37,434 nt of DNA from Bacteroidia bacterium (GCA_030430535.1 JAUIKY010000036.1:1-37434), one strand, 5' to 3'; shown: positions 7,928 to 17,458, numbered from the stretch's first letter. Program-made: numbers and translations. The notes: generated by a model from the letters alone, not told the origin.

Positions 7928-8719
7928 TTATTCTGTTAATAATGAGCGGTCTAAATGAATGTAGCCTCCGTCAACCACTATGAACTGGCCGGTTGTGTGA
8001 GAGGATTTTTCTGAAATAATAAATAAGCAGGTGTCGGCTATTTCTTTAGGGGAGGTCATGCGCTTTTCCAAAGGAATTTTTCTCAATATTGATTTTAATT
8101 TTTCCTCACCATTATTGATGGACTTGATCCAATTTTCATATGCAGGAGTCCAGCTTTCAGATATAATAATGGCATTAACACGAATATTTTCCTTTATTAA
8201 ATCAACAGCCCACTCACGGGTTAAACCCAATACGCCTCCTTTGGAGGCAGCGTAACCAGAAGTACCTCCTTGTCCTGTTAGGCTTACTTTTGAACCGATA
8301 TTTAGAATGTTTCCCCTTGAAGCTATGATGTATGGAAGGCAATATTTGGTCATGGTAAAAAAACTAACTAAATTTAGTTGAAGAGAGTTTTTAAAATCAC
8401 TGACGGAAGAATCCAAGCCAACTCCATCGTTAACCCCTATATTGTTTATCAGGACGTCGATTTTTCCATATTTTTCTATTATTGTGTTTACTGCTGATTT
8501 GATTTGACCAGTCTTGGTTAAGTCAGTTTTGACAAAAATAGAATCAATACCCCGTTGCTGTAATTTTTTTTCGTAATCATACCCTCTACTACTACGGCAA
8601 ACAATGACAGGTATGGCGCCTTCTAGAGATAGGGTCTGCAGCAACGTTTCTCCTATGCTTCCTTTTATGCCGGCGGCACCAGTAACCACGACAACTTTAT
8701 TTTTCAATAGTAAATCCAT
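7928..8719 (-). CDS. SDR family NAD(P)-dependent oxidoreductase (sugar/uronate dehydrogenase-like)
   Basis: A 263-residue Rossmann-fold short-chain dehydrogenase. ATG at 8719 gives the standard start MDLLLKNKVVVVTG; the frame is open further upstream, but that sequence is unlike the family. Visible features are the cofactor loop TGAAGIKGSIG (residues 13-23), the NNIGVND stretch, catalytic serine in NIGSKVSLTG, YAASK (Tyr-x-x-x-Lys) and the terminal FIVVDGGYIHLDRSL. The ending recalls L-fucose dehydrogenase-like proteins; KduD-type 5-keto uronate reductase is another candidate given the pectin context. The cofactor loop appears longer than the usual TGxxxGxG. It is transcribed divergently from the first CE8 gene, sharing a 324-base regulatory region, and lies just outside the mobile remnants. 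Exact substrate is unknown. Confidence 0.8.
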   Translation of the reverse strand: MDLLLKNKVVVVTGAAGIKGSIGETLLQTLSLEGAIPVIVCRSSRGYDYEKKLQQRGIDSIFVKTDLTKTGQIKSAVNTIIEKYGKIDVLINNIGVNDGVGLDSSVSDFKNSLQLNLVSFFTMTKYCLPYIIASRGNILNIGSKVSLTGQGGTSGYAASKGGVLGLTREWAVDLIKENIRVNAIIISESWTPAYENWIKSINNGEEKLKSILRKIPLEKRMTSPKEIADTCLFIISEKSSHTTGQFIVVDGGYIHLDRSLLTE

Positions 8720-8866
8720 ATCAATTTTTTTTAAGTTTAAAATTATTTTAATTAGGTTATTCTGATACGTTAAACAGATATAATCAAAAACAGAAATAGC
8801 CAAATTGTAAATCCCGTGGTGCTAAACAAAGGATTTTGAAGTGGTTTAACAACGGTATGTTGGGGT

Positions 8867-8902
8867 TATTGCGAATAGCCCCGTTTAGTATTGTGAATAG
8901 CC
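8867..8902 (+). promoter_or_regulatory. Direct-repeat operator candidate ahead of the pectin locus
   Basis: TATTGCGAATAGCC (8867-8880) and TATTGTGAATAGCC (8889-8902) match at 13 of 14 positions and start 22 bases apart, about two helical turns, so both lie on the same DNA face. They are centred upstream of a -7 box at 8928. This geometry suits a dimeric activator such as the AraC-type domain of the HTCS. The rest of the 8720-9043 intergenic region shows nothing else I can name. Confidence 0.55.
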
Positions 8903-8927
8903 ACCCTTTAGACCTATGGTTAGCTTT

Positions 8928-8935
8928 TAATTTTG
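8928..8935 (+). promoter_or_regulatory. Candidate -7 promoter element for the first CE8 gene
   Basis: TAATTTTG fits TAnnTTTG exactly. The second operator-like repeat starts 39 bases upstream, where an activator could replace a missing -33 box. It implies a leader of about 100 bases before the CE8 start at 9044. Confidence 0.5.
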
Positions 8936-9043
8936 CGGTATAGCAATTGATGAGTGAGAATCATCAAATTAATAATTTGTCATAAGGAAAGGATAGGGAA
9001 TATAATTCTTTATTCTTTCTTTTTATTAAGCCGTTGAGTTAAA

Positions 9044-10003
9044 ATGAAAGAAAAGTTTTATTTCTGTTTTATTATTTTCCTTTTTATTTTTTGTGGTAAT
9101 TTATTGTTTGCCATTGAAAAAAATGAAATCATTGTAGCACAAGATGGATCGGGTGATTTTAAATCAATTCAAGAAGCGGTAACCGCTTGTGGCGCATTTT
9201 CTGAAGAAGAAAAAATCATATACATCAAGAATGGAATTTATAAGGAAAAAGTACTTATAGATTCTTTTCACTCTAACATCACAATTAAAGGAGAAAGCCA
9301 AAACAAAACAATTATTATTAATGACGATTATGTAGGTAAAAAAGGAATAGGCACTTTTACAAGTTATACTCTGAAGATATTAGGAGATAACATTAAAATA
9401 GAAAATATAACGGTAGAAAACTCGTCCGGGCCAGTCGGACAGGCTGTAGCGCTTCATGTAGAGGGCGATTATTTTGTGGCAAATAAATGTAGGTTTATTG
9501 GTCATCAGGATACCTTGTATGCATCGGGTAAAAATAGCCGGCAGTATTTCTTCGATTGTTATATTTCAGGCACTACCGATTTTATTTTTGGTGCAGCAAC
9601 AGCCATTTTTAACCAATGTAGAATTCACAGTAAATCCAATTCTTTTATTACAGCAGCAAATACTCCGAAAGAACGTGATTTCGGATATGTGTTCATTAAT
9701 TGCAATTTAACAGCAGAGAAAAATGTAGGCAAGGTCTATTTGGGCCGGCCTTGGAGGTCGTATGCTAAGGTGGTTTTTATTGATTGTGTTATGGGAAAAC
9801 ACATTGTTCCTGAAGGTTGGCACAATTGGGATAAGCCAGAAAGGGAAGCTAGCGTTTACTATGCAGAATATGGAAGCAAAGGTGAAGGCGCTAATAACAA
9901 AGAACGGGTTGCTTGGTCACACAATTTATCTAAAAGTGAAGTGAAAAAATACAACACTAACAATATTTTTAAAATATCAAGTAGATGGAATTTTAAAAAA
10001 TAA
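9044..10003 (+). CDS. Pectin methylesterase, family CE8
   Basis: A 319-residue secreted right-handed beta-helix esterase that removes methyl groups from homogalacturonan, releasing methanol and exposing galacturonate for lyases and hydrolases. A hydrophobic signal peptide covers about residues 1-23. Active-site residues expected from plant and Erwinia enzymes are present: Q133 (GPVGQA), Q155-D156 (GHQDTLY), nucleophile D179 (GTTDFIFG) and R235 (LGRPWR). Length is normal for a single-domain bacterial CE8. It is the first plus-strand gene of the pectin locus and lies downstream of the direct-repeat operator candidate; GH28 follows after 100 bases, possibly in the same transcript. A cysteine in the signal region (LFIFCGN) is a poor lipobox, so periplasmic or lipid-anchored location is undecided. 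Confidence 0.93.
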   Translation: MKEKFYFCFIIFLFIFCGNLLFAIEKNEIIVAQDGSGDFKSIQEAVTACGAFSEEEKIIYIKNGIYKEKVLIDSFHSNITIKGESQNKTIIINDDYVGKKGIGTFTSYTLKILGDNIKIENITVENSSGPVGQAVALHVEGDYFVANKCRFIGHQDTLYASGKNSRQYFFDCYISGTTDFIFGAATAIFNQCRIHSKSNSFITAANTPKERDFGYVFINCNLTAEKNVGKVYLGRPWRSYAKVVFIDCVMGKHIVPEGWHNWDKPEREASVYYAEYGSKGEGANNKERVAWSHNLSKSEVKKYNTNNIFKISSRWNFKK

Positions 10004-10103
10004 TTGTCGCAATAGAATAAAAACTATCCATTTATACGCTTCGAGAAATCGCCAAACAATACTCGTAATCAACTTTATACAACTAAACCTTTCTGAAAAA
10101 ATC

Positions 10104-11660
10104 ATGTCAAGAATATATTTTATACTGCTTATATCCTTTTGTTCATTTTCTCTAAATGCTGAAACCTATAATATTAAACATTTAGGAGCCGATACTAAGG
10201 GAGAAAAATTATGCACAGATGTCATTAATGAAACCATACAACAAGCATTTAGTGAAGGGGGAGGCACGATTTATTTTCCTGCTGGAACATATTTAACAGG
10301 GCCAATTACTTTAAAAAGTAATATTACTATTTATTTGGAATCAGGAGCTACATTAAAATTTACTTCAGAATTTAAGGAGTACCTACCATTTAAAAAAGTA
10401 CGCTATGAAGGGGTTTTTATGAACTCTTTTGCTCCTTTGATTAATGCAAGCCTAGCTGAAAACATAACTATAAAAGGTGAAGGGACTTTAGAAGGGAATG
10501 GCTTTGAATGGTGGAAAGAAATTAAAAGAATTTCAGATGAAGTTAAAGAAAAAGGGCAGATTGAAAGCCCTAATGATTTACAGCAACTTTGGAGTGAGGC
10601 CAATAAGGACTTAAAAGTAGAACCTTATTACGAGCGCACCTTGAAAAACCAGTTTTTTCGTCCGCCGTTTATTCAATTTTTAGAATGTAAAAAGGTGAAA
10701 ATTGAAGGTATTCGGATTCAAAACTCTCCATTTTGGACCATCAATCCGGTTGGTTGTGATGACGTTTTGATTCAGGGCGTGTCAATTTTTAATCCTTCCG
10801 ACAATCCACATGGCCCCAATACCGATGGGATTAATCCATCATCTTGTAGTAATGTAAGAATTTCGGATTGTTTTATCAGTGTGGGAGATGATTGTATTAC
10901 CATAAAATCAGGACGTGATTTTCATGGACGAGATTATGGAAAACCCTGTGAAAATATTACCATAACAAACTGTGTAATGTTGGCAGGCCATGGCGGAGTG
11001 GTTATTGGTAGTGAAATGTCTGGTGGTGTAAAAAATGTCGTTATTTCAAACTGTGTTTTTGATGGTACAGATTCAGGAATTAGAATGAAGGCTTCCAGAG
11101 GTCGAGGTGGTATTGTTGAAAATATTAGGGTGTCCAATATTGTTATGCGAAATATTGTTAGAAATGCGTTCAGCTTTAATTTATTTTATGACAAAACCTC
11201 CAAACCAGAGCCTGTAAGTGAACGAACACCGATTTTTAGAAACATCCATATTGAAAATGTTACTGGCGAAGATGTTAATAGTATTGGTTTTATAAGAGGC
11301 ATTGAAGAAATGCCTGTAAACGATTTGTCTTTTTCAAATATTACAATAACGGCAAAAGAAGGTTTTAAAGCACATACGGCCACCAATTTAGAATTCAGCA
11401 ATATTAATGCAGCCACAGAGCAAGGCAATATTTTAGATTTTGTGAATTGCCAAGGTGTGGTTTTGAACAGCATCAGTTCTAAATTACCCGTTTTAGGTCA
11501 ACCTGTGATACAAGTGTCTACCAGTGAAAACATTTTGATTAATAATTGTTTTCAAAAAGAACCTGCCGAGGTGTTTTTAGAAAAAGATGCTAGCCCTGTT
11601 GTTATGGGGAACAATTTCCTCCATTTGGTAAAAGAGCCCGTCAGGATTAAAAAGCAGTGA
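10104..11660 (+). CDS. Polygalacturonase-type glycoside hydrolase, family GH28
   Basis: A 518-residue secreted beta-helix hydrolase that cleaves alpha-1,4 links in polygalacturonate by inversion. Signal peptide about residues 1-19 ends SLNA. GH28 hallmarks are all present: NTDG (D241), GDDC (D262/D263), AGHGG (H296) and the substrate-binding IRMK (R327, K329). The N-terminal block TDVINETIQQAFSEGGGTIYFPAGTY is typical of bacterial family members. The length and an insertion around residues 140-190 resemble exo-acting bacterial enzymes more than short fungal endo-enzymes, but endo/exo mode and homogalacturonan versus rhamnogalacturonan cannot be settled by eye. It follows the CE8 gene, a sensible pairing because de-esterified chains are its substrate. 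A 425-base regulatory gap separates it from susC. Confidence 0.92.
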   Translation: MSRIYFILLISFCSFSLNAETYNIKHLGADTKGEKLCTDVINETIQQAFSEGGGTIYFPAGTYLTGPITLKSNITIYLESGATLKFTSEFKEYLPFKKVRYEGVFMNSFAPLINASLAENITIKGEGTLEGNGFEWWKEIKRISDEVKEKGQIESPNDLQQLWSEANKDLKVEPYYERTLKNQFFRPPFIQFLECKKVKIEGIRIQNSPFWTINPVGCDDVLIQGVSIFNPSDNPHGPNTDGINPSSCSNVRISDCFISVGDDCITIKSGRDFHGRDYGKPCENITITNCVMLAGHGGVVIGSEMSGGVKNVVISNCVFDGTDSGIRMKASRGRGGIVENIRVSNIVMRNIVRNAFSFNLFYDKTSKPEPVSERTPIFRNIHIENVTGEDVNSIGFIRGIEEMPVNDLSFSNITITAKEGFKAHTATNLEFSNINAATEQGNILDFVNCQGVVLNSISSKLPVLGQPVIQVSTSENILINNCFQKEPAEVFLEKDASPVVMGNNFLHLVKEPVRIKKQ

Positions 11661-11798
11661 TTTTTTACTACCCCTTTCCTTAAAATACAAATACAAAGTG
11701 AGTTTTTGCTGATAAAATACATCTCTAGGTTTTCAAAGTGACTTTTGCTCATTCAGTAATGTTTTTTCTTTTACTTTTTCTTTGTAAATACCTGTAAA

Positions 11799-11845
11799 TA
11801 TTGTGTTTGTGTGATTTGTACCCTCTATTATTGTGTTTCGCCCCC
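11799..11845 (+). promoter_or_regulatory. Operator-like repeats ahead of susC
   Basis: TATTGTGTTT occurs at 11799-11808 and 11829-11838, the second continuing into CGCCCCC. Another TTGTG, ending in ACCC, starts at 11807, 24 bases before the second TTGTG. The 11829 copy starts 38 bases before the -7 box at 11867, nearly the same distance as the similar TATTGTGAATAGCCACCC upstream of the first CE8 gene. Confidence 0.45.
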
Positions 11846-11866
11846 ATGGTAAAATATGTTGAAATC

Positions 11867-11874
11867 TAAATTTG
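11867..11874 (+). promoter_or_regulatory. Candidate -7 promoter element of the susC operon
   Basis: TAAATTTG fits TAnnTTTG. No TTG is at the usual -33 distance, which suits an activator-dependent promoter. The long leader to 12086 is typical of susC transcripts. Confidence 0.45.
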
Positions 11875-12085
11875 TTTGTGCGAAAAATGTATTGGCAAAT
11901 ATTTTGACTGAATACAGGTGGTTCAATTGTTATGCAAACGATTTTTTGTCAATTGAGAAATAGCAAGAATGTTGAACTTAATAAATGAGAATGTATGGAG
12001 TGAATTTAAACAATTAAAAAAGAGGGTAACTGAAAACAACCCAAACCAATTAAATAACTAAATAACAATAACTAAACTATAATTT

Positions 12086-15000
12086 ATGAAAAATAGTTTG
12101 CCAAAGAAAAGCTTTGGCGTATTTAAAGTTGCAGTAGGGAAAACACTTCTGACTTTATCAGTAGTGGCACTTTTCCCTTATACACTATTTGCAAATGATA
12201 GTAAAGAGCTATTAGCAAATAGTAATTATTATAAGAGTAATGAAACTGAAAATTTGTTTTACCAACAAATTAATATTTCAGGTACAGTTGTAGATGCAAA
12301 CGGCATGGGGTTGCCAGGGGTATCAATCGTTGTAAAAGGAAGCTCGAAAGGAGCCATGACAGATTTTGATGGGAATTTTACGTTAAGCGATGTGCCTTCA
12401 AATGCTGTTTTAAAATTTACATACGTTGGAATGGAAACCCAAGAGGTGCCTGTCTCCGGCAAAAAGACGGTCAATATCGTAATGAAAGAAGAGTCAACTA
12501 ATCTCGATGAGGTGGTTGTTATAGGTTACGGAACTACTAAACGTAAGGACTTAACTGGGGCAGTTGCTTCTGTAGATCTGGAGTCTTTAAAGGATATTCC
12601 GGCTACATCTGCGCTACAAGCCATGGCAGGCCGATTGGCCGGTGTAAATGTAACCGTAACAGAAGGTTCGCCAGATGCAGATATCAAAGTGCGAATTAGA
12701 GGAGGTAGTTCTATTACACAGGATAACTCGCCGTTATATATCGTTGACGGTTTTCCAGTAGGAAGTATAAATGACATTCCTCCAGGGGATATTGAATCCA
12801 TCGATGTACTTAAGGATGCGTCTTCAACAGCAATTTATGGTTCAGAAGGAGCAAATGGGGTAATTCTTGTAACAACAAAATCTGGTAAAGCAGGCAAAAC
12901 AGAAGTTACGGCCAACGCATATACTGGTATTAAAAACACATACAAGCTAACCGATGTATTATCTCCTTACGAATATGTGTATTATCAAAAAGAATTAGAT
13001 CCAGGAGAAAGTATTACCGGAACTTCATTTTATGGAATGTATGGCCTTTGGGATGATGTTGATATTTATAAATCTAAAAAAGGTTTAGATTGGCAAGAAC
13101 AACTTTATGGTAATACCGGTATACAAAAGCATGTAGATGTTGGATTGACTGGAGGGGATTCCTCCGTAAACTATAAACTTAACTACACTCGTGATGAAGA
13201 GGATTTCATTATGTTGAATTCAGCTTATAAAAGAGATTACGTAAGTTTTAGGTTGAATAAAGACCTTGGTTCAAAATTGGTATTCGATTTTAACTCAAGG
13301 CTGTCAAACACTCAAATTGGTGGGCCAAGTGTATCCAGTGGAAGAAAGTTAAGAGACGGGGTGAAGTATGCGCCGGTAAGAAGTTTAACCTATTTAACGG
13401 AAGATGCATTGGGTGATGCAGACGACATTACTTCGGCTGAAGCTTTAAGTAGCCTTAACGATCCCATTTATAATACAACTAACGAATACAAAGACCAAAA
13501 TAGGTTTAATGTAACGATGAATGCCGGGCTAACCTACAAACCCGTAAAAGGCCTAACAATTTCATCAAAAGGAAGCTATGCCTTCAATAAAGATTATACT
13601 GATAATATTTGGTTGAATAAAACAGGGGAGGCAAGTTCAAACGGCGGACAGCCCGTAGCGAGACGCCAAGATTATAAAGGCAAAAACTGGTCTATTCAAA
13701 ACACAGTTACTTACGATGGGAAATTTAATGACAATGTACATAGGTTTAATGTGTTATTGGGGCAAGAATCTAGAAGTTCTCAGCGTGATGAAATGCGTAC
13801 AGAATCAAAATTCTTCCCAGTTGATTTTACAGCTGATGATGTATTGGCGATGTGGAATTACGGAACACCGCTTCCAACCTACACAACTATAGGTGAACCT
13901 TCAAGAACATCATCGGTTTTCGGGCGTTTAAATTATACGCTTCACGACCGCTATATTTTCAGTTTTACGGCTCGTGCAGATGGGAAAAATGTATTTGCAC
14001 CTAAAAACAGATGGGGCTTTTTCCCAGGAGCCGCTTTTGCATGGCGTTTATCGGACGAATCTTTTATGAGTGGAACCAAAGGTTGGTTATCCAATGCTAA
14101 ATTGCGTTTAAGTTATGGAGAGGTTGGTAATGCCCGTGTGGGATCTTACTGGCGTCAGGACTATACCTTTGAAAATAGAGCGAGGAGTTTAATTTATGTA
14201 GCAGAAACAGCACAAAGTGCTATGCGTACGTCTTCCGTTTTGAAAAATGAAAATTTAACTTGGGAAACAACCGTGTCTGCCAATGTTGGTTTGGATTTAG
14301 GGTTTTTTAACCAGCGTTTGTCTTTAAGCGTTGATGCCTATCAAATCGATACCAATGATCTTATATTGGGTGTAGCGTTGCCTTCTAATTCAGGTTACAA
14401 TACGCAGTACCAAAACATAGGGAGTACTTCTAACAAAGGTTTGGAGCTTACTTTATCTGGAGATATTGTTGATAACGATGATTTTAAGTTATCTGCAAAT
14501 TTCAACATTGCATTTAATGAAAATAAGGTAAAAGAGTTAGATGGTTCGGGCGAGATGATTGCGGCCACAAACTGGGCGCCAACTGTGGGCCGTGACGATT
14601 TTAGGGCTATAGTAGGGCAGCCAGTAGGTTTAATGTACGGTTACGTAACCGATGGCATGTACACTTTTGATGATTTTACTTATGACGACAACCAAAGTAA
14701 ATGGGTGTTGAACGAAGGTGTTGCCGATGCCTCAACCGTATTTACCAATTCAGGAAATTATTTTGGCCCAGGCCATATGAAACTTAAAAAATTAAGCGGT
14801 GAAGGAAATGTAATTTCCCCTGATGAAGATCGAAAAGTTATTGGTAGAGCCCAGCCAAAACATACTGGTGGTTTTTCTATAAATACGTCTTACAAAGGAT
14901 TCGATTTATCGGCAATGTTCAATTGGTCTTACGGCAATGATATTTACAACGCCAACAAGATTGACAACACTACGTTCAGTGGTTCTAAACGCTACAATAA

Positions 15001-15421
15001 CTTGAGCTCTATTATGAGTTTAGAAAACAGGTTTACAACCATCGATCCAGAAACTGGGAATAACGTTATGTTTGGTAACTCGGCAGATCCACAGCGTTTG
15101 CAGGAACTCAACCAAGATGCAAGAATTTGGCATCCTATTTCAAACTCAACAATTGTAACAGATTGGGCTATTGAAGATGGTTCATTTTTAAGGTTGGGAA
15201 CATTGACCTTGGGATATACCTTGCCGGATAGTATAATGAAGAGCGGATTGATTCAAAAAATGCGTTGCTATTTAACAGGGTATAATTTAAAAGTATGGAC
15301 GAACTACTCCGGCCAAGACCCAGAGGTAGATACAGTACGTTCACCATTAACCCCCGGTGTAGATTGGTCGGCATATCCAAAAGCAAAAACGTTTTTGCTT
15401 GGTGTTAACTTAACATTTTAA
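12086..15421 (+). CDS. susC: SusC/RagA family TonB-linked outer-membrane transporter
   Basis: An 1111-residue TonB-dependent porin that imports glycan fragments across the outer membrane. The N-terminal signal region ends near residue 37 (PYTLFAND). A carboxypeptidase-regulatory-like domain follows at about 64-134 (ISGTVVDANGMGLPGVSI). The TonB box is DEVVVIGYG (141-149), then a plug domain with the SusC signature VRIRGGSSITQDNSPLYIVDG and IESIDVLKDASSTAIYG, then the beta-barrel ending in VNLTF with the terminal phenylalanine common in barrel proteins. There is no N-terminal STN signalling domain, so control by a sigma/anti-sigma pair is unlikely and HTCS control is more plausible. SusD follows after 12 bases. 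Gene context indicates pectic oligosaccharides as cargo. Confidence 0.96.
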   Translation: MKNSLPKKSFGVFKVAVGKTLLTLSVVALFPYTLFANDSKELLANSNYYKSNETENLFYQQINISGTVVDANGMGLPGVSIVVKGSSKGAMTDFDGNFTLSDVPSNAVLKFTYVGMETQEVPVSGKKTVNIVMKEESTNLDEVVVIGYGTTKRKDLTGAVASVDLESLKDIPATSALQAMAGRLAGVNVTVTEGSPDADIKVRIRGGSSITQDNSPLYIVDGFPVGSINDIPPGDIESIDVLKDASSTAIYGSEGANGVILVTTKSGKAGKTEVTANAYTGIKNTYKLTDVLSPYEYVYYQKELDPGESITGTSFYGMYGLWDDVDIYKSKKGLDWQEQLYGNTGIQKHVDVGLTGGDSSVNYKLNYTRDEEDFIMLNSAYKRDYVSFRLNKDLGSKLVFDFNSRLSNTQIGGPSVSSGRKLRDGVKYAPVRSLTYLTEDALGDADDITSAEALSSLNDPIYNTTNEYKDQNRFNVTMNAGLTYKPVKGLTISSKGSYAFNKDYTDNIWLNKTGEASSNGGQPVARRQDYKGKNWSIQNTVTYDGKFNDNVHRFNVLLGQESRSSQRDEMRTESKFFPVDFTADDVLAMWNYGTPLPTYTTIGEPSRTSSVFGRLNYTLHDRYIFSFTARADGKNVFAPKNRWGFFPGAAFAWRLSDESFMSGTKGWLSNAKLRLSYGEVGNARVGSYWRQDYTFENRARSLIYVAETAQSAMRTSSVLKNENLTWETTVSANVGLDLGFFNQRLSLSVDAYQIDTNDLILGVALPSNSGYNTQYQNIGSTSNKGLELTLSGDIVDNDDFKLSANFNIAFNENKVKELDGSGEMIAATNWAPTVGRDDFRAIVGQPVGLMYGYVTDGMYTFDDFTYDDNQSKWVLNEGVADASTVFTNSGNYFGPGHMKLKKLSGEGNVISPDEDRKVIGRAQPKHTGGFSINTSYKGFDLSAMFNWSYGNDIYNANKIDNTTFSGSKRYNNLSSIMSLENRFTTIDPETGNNVMFGNSADPQRLQELNQDARIWHPISNSTIVTDWAIEDGSFLRLGTLTLGYTLPDSIMKSGLIQKMRCYLTGYNLKVWTNYSGQDPEVDTVRSPLTPGVDWSAYPKAKTFLLGVNLTF

Positions 15422-15433
15422 TAAAAAAAGAAC

Positions 15434-17458
15434 ATGAAAAAAATATTTTATTATTCTATTTTACTAAGTGTTGCTATGGTGTTTGTGTCGTGCGAAAAAG
15501 ATTTTTTGGATACAGCATCGCCGTCAAAACTTAGTTCAGAAACCGTTTTTAAAACACCATCAATGGCTGAAGCGGCCATAATGGGGGTTTACGGTAAAAT
15601 GACAGACACGTATATTTATGGTCAAAAATTGTCGGTTAACTGGCAAGGGGTTTCAGATATTGAAGCCAATTCAGGATTTTCTACCAACAATTACAATTCA
15701 ACCAGTAGAGATGAAGGGGCAGGAAATTTTTACGACGACCCTTACAACCAAACTACAAGATGGCAAAGTCTTTTTGAAATGGTCGAGCTGGCCTCTTCTG
15801 CCATAGATGGTATAAGAAACTCACCCATTTTGGAAAGCAGGGCGAATGAAATGGAACCGCTTTTAGGTGAAGCTTTAACGCTCAGGGCGATGGCCTATTT
15901 CGAGTTGGTTAAGTATTGGGGCGATGTGCCTTACAAAACAGAAGCTTCAAAGTCCGATTTATCCAATGTTTACATAGGAAAAACAGATCGGGATATTATT
16001 TATGCTGGTTTGGTGGAAGATTTGCAGGAGGCTGTAGATTATTTGCCATGGCTAAATGAAAGCTCAAATTATTCTACTGTTGAGCGTTTGTCAAAAGCCT
16101 TTACAAAAGGGCTTCTAGCCAAGATTTCATTATTTGCAGGTGGTTGGTCTTTACGAGATGGGAATATGTTTCCTGATAAGGATTTAGAACATCACCCAAC
16201 AATTCCTGAAACCAATGGTTATTATGTAGGGAGAGTAAAAAACTGGAGGGATTACTATACTATTGCGGCTCAACAAACAGCTGAGATTTTAGGAAGTTCA
16301 GATCACCCTCATGCTTTAGATCCAGACTACGAGAATATATGGAAAACTGTATGTGGTTTAGGGCAAAACCCGTATAACGAAAACCTTTTTGAAGTTGGTT
16401 TCGGACTTGGTAACAATGGCGATATCGGTTCGTTAATGGGTTATGAAGTTTCAGGCAACACGAAATATGGAACAAGAGGTTTTGGCGGTAGTTATGTGAT
16501 TTCACAAGCCTATTATTTTTATTCGTTCGACCCGGAGGATGCGCGTAGGGATGTGACTTTAACGTGGGCACGCTACGATAGTGAAAATAAGGAAACCTTA
16601 AAGAACGATGCGCTAAATGTCAATTTTGCTAAATGGCGTATATATTGGATGTCTGATGCTTATCTATCATTGCATAAAACAGCCAATTCACGTATAGCTA
16701 CTGGTGTTAATTGGATACTTATGCGCTATTCCGATATTTATTTAATGTATGCCGAGGCTCAAAGTCAATTGGCCAATCCAGATGAGGTGCATCCGGTAGC
16801 GGGAATGTCTCCACGCCAAGCTTTAGAAAAAGTGAGAGAACGTGCTTTTGGTCCTGGTTCAACAAAAATCCAGCAATATGATGCTGATTTCCAAGAAGCA
16901 ATAATAAATGAGCGTGCATGGGAGTTTGGTTGCGAATCCATCCGTAAACACGATTTAGTGCGTTGGGGCCAGTTGTACGATAAGATTGAGACCATGAAAA
17001 AAACACTGTGTTTAATGTTGGATAACCAACAACCGGTAACCATTTTTGACAAAACATACCAACCAACAGATTTTCCTCAAACGGTTTACTACAAATATTT
17101 GGACGATGAGTATATAGACCAAAGCTCTATAAACTTTTATACTGATTTAGGGGCTAGCCCTGGGTCTGAATATGAGTCGATAAATTGGTTTCCAAAAAAT
17201 GCCGCAAAGCCAGAAACAGGAACAAATACCAATTATATAGAATGGCCAACCAGAATTTTGCTGACAGCAACAGGTATCAATAAAGATTACGATTACACAA
17301 GCTTTTTAAGCACAATGAGCAATGGGGCTGAAATACAGTCTAATATGACCCAATATCCTAAAGGAAACGGCAATTGTAACTACAGGCACATGTTTTCAAT
17401 CTATTATGAGGATATATTTGAGTCTCAAGGAGAACTGGAGAACTCCTATGGCTATTAA
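15434..17458 (+). CDS. susD: SusD/RagB family surface glycan-binding lipoprotein
   Basis: A 674-residue lipoprotein that caps SusC and delivers oligosaccharides. The signal peptide ends at lipobox VSC with cysteine 20, followed by EKDFLDT, which resembles the Lys-Asp-type surface-export signal of flavobacterial lipoproteins. Family features include AEAAIMGVYGKM near the N-terminus, EALTLRAMAYFELVKYWGDVPY, and the C-terminal RYSDIYLMYAEAQ and INERAWEFGCE segments. At 674 residues it is longer than many SusD proteins, with extra sequence towards the C-terminus. It lies 12 bases after susC and 30 bases before the next lipoprotein gene, clearly one operon. Confidence 0.95.
   Translation: MKKIFYYSILLSVAMVFVSCEKDFLDTASPSKLSSETVFKTPSMAEAAIMGVYGKMTDTYIYGQKLSVNWQGVSDIEANSGFSTNNYNSTSRDEGAGNFYDDPYNQTTRWQSLFEMVELASSAIDGIRNSPILESRANEMEPLLGEALTLRAMAYFELVKYWGDVPYKTEASKSDLSNVYIGKTDRDIIYAGLVEDLQEAVDYLPWLNESSNYSTVERLSKAFTKGLLAKISLFAGGWSLRDGNMFPDKDLEHHPTIPETNGYYVGRVKNWRDYYTIAAQQTAEILGSSDHPHALDPDYENIWKTVCGLGQNPYNENLFEVGFGLGNNGDIGSLMGYEVSGNTKYGTRGFGGSYVISQAYYFYSFDPEDARRDVTLTWARYDSENKETLKNDALNVNFAKWRIYWMSDAYLSLHKTANSRIATGVNWILMRYSDIYLMYAEAQSQLANPDEVHPVAGMSPRQALEKVRERAFGPGSTKIQQYDADFQEAIINERAWEFGCESIRKHDLVRWGQLYDKIETMKKTLCLMLDNQQPVTIFDKTYQPTDFPQTVYYKYLDDEYIDQSSINFYTDLGASPGSEYESINWFPKNAAKPETGTNTNYIEWPTRILLTATGINKDYDYTSFLSTMSNGAEIQSNMTQYPKGNGNCNYRHMFSIYYEDIFESQGELENSYGY

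Larger units (their letters stand above)
11661..12085. other. Intergenic regulatory region ahead of susC
   Basis: There is no gene in these 425 bases. They hold TTGTG-type repeats (11799-11845), a -7-like box at 11867 and a roughly 200-base AT-rich leader before the susC start. No clear terminator for GH28 is visible. Confidence 0.6.

Noticed and set aside
4087-8000. Direct repeat of the tRNA-Val 3' end as a second attachment site
   Set aside because: I searched by eye for the terminal CTTCGCGCCCA and found no second copy in the window; only the T-arm 11-mer recurs.
10007-10014. Reverse copy of TATTGCGA just ahead of the GH28 gene
   Set aside because: A single 8-base match without the GAATAGCC remainder or a suitable -7 box; likely chance.
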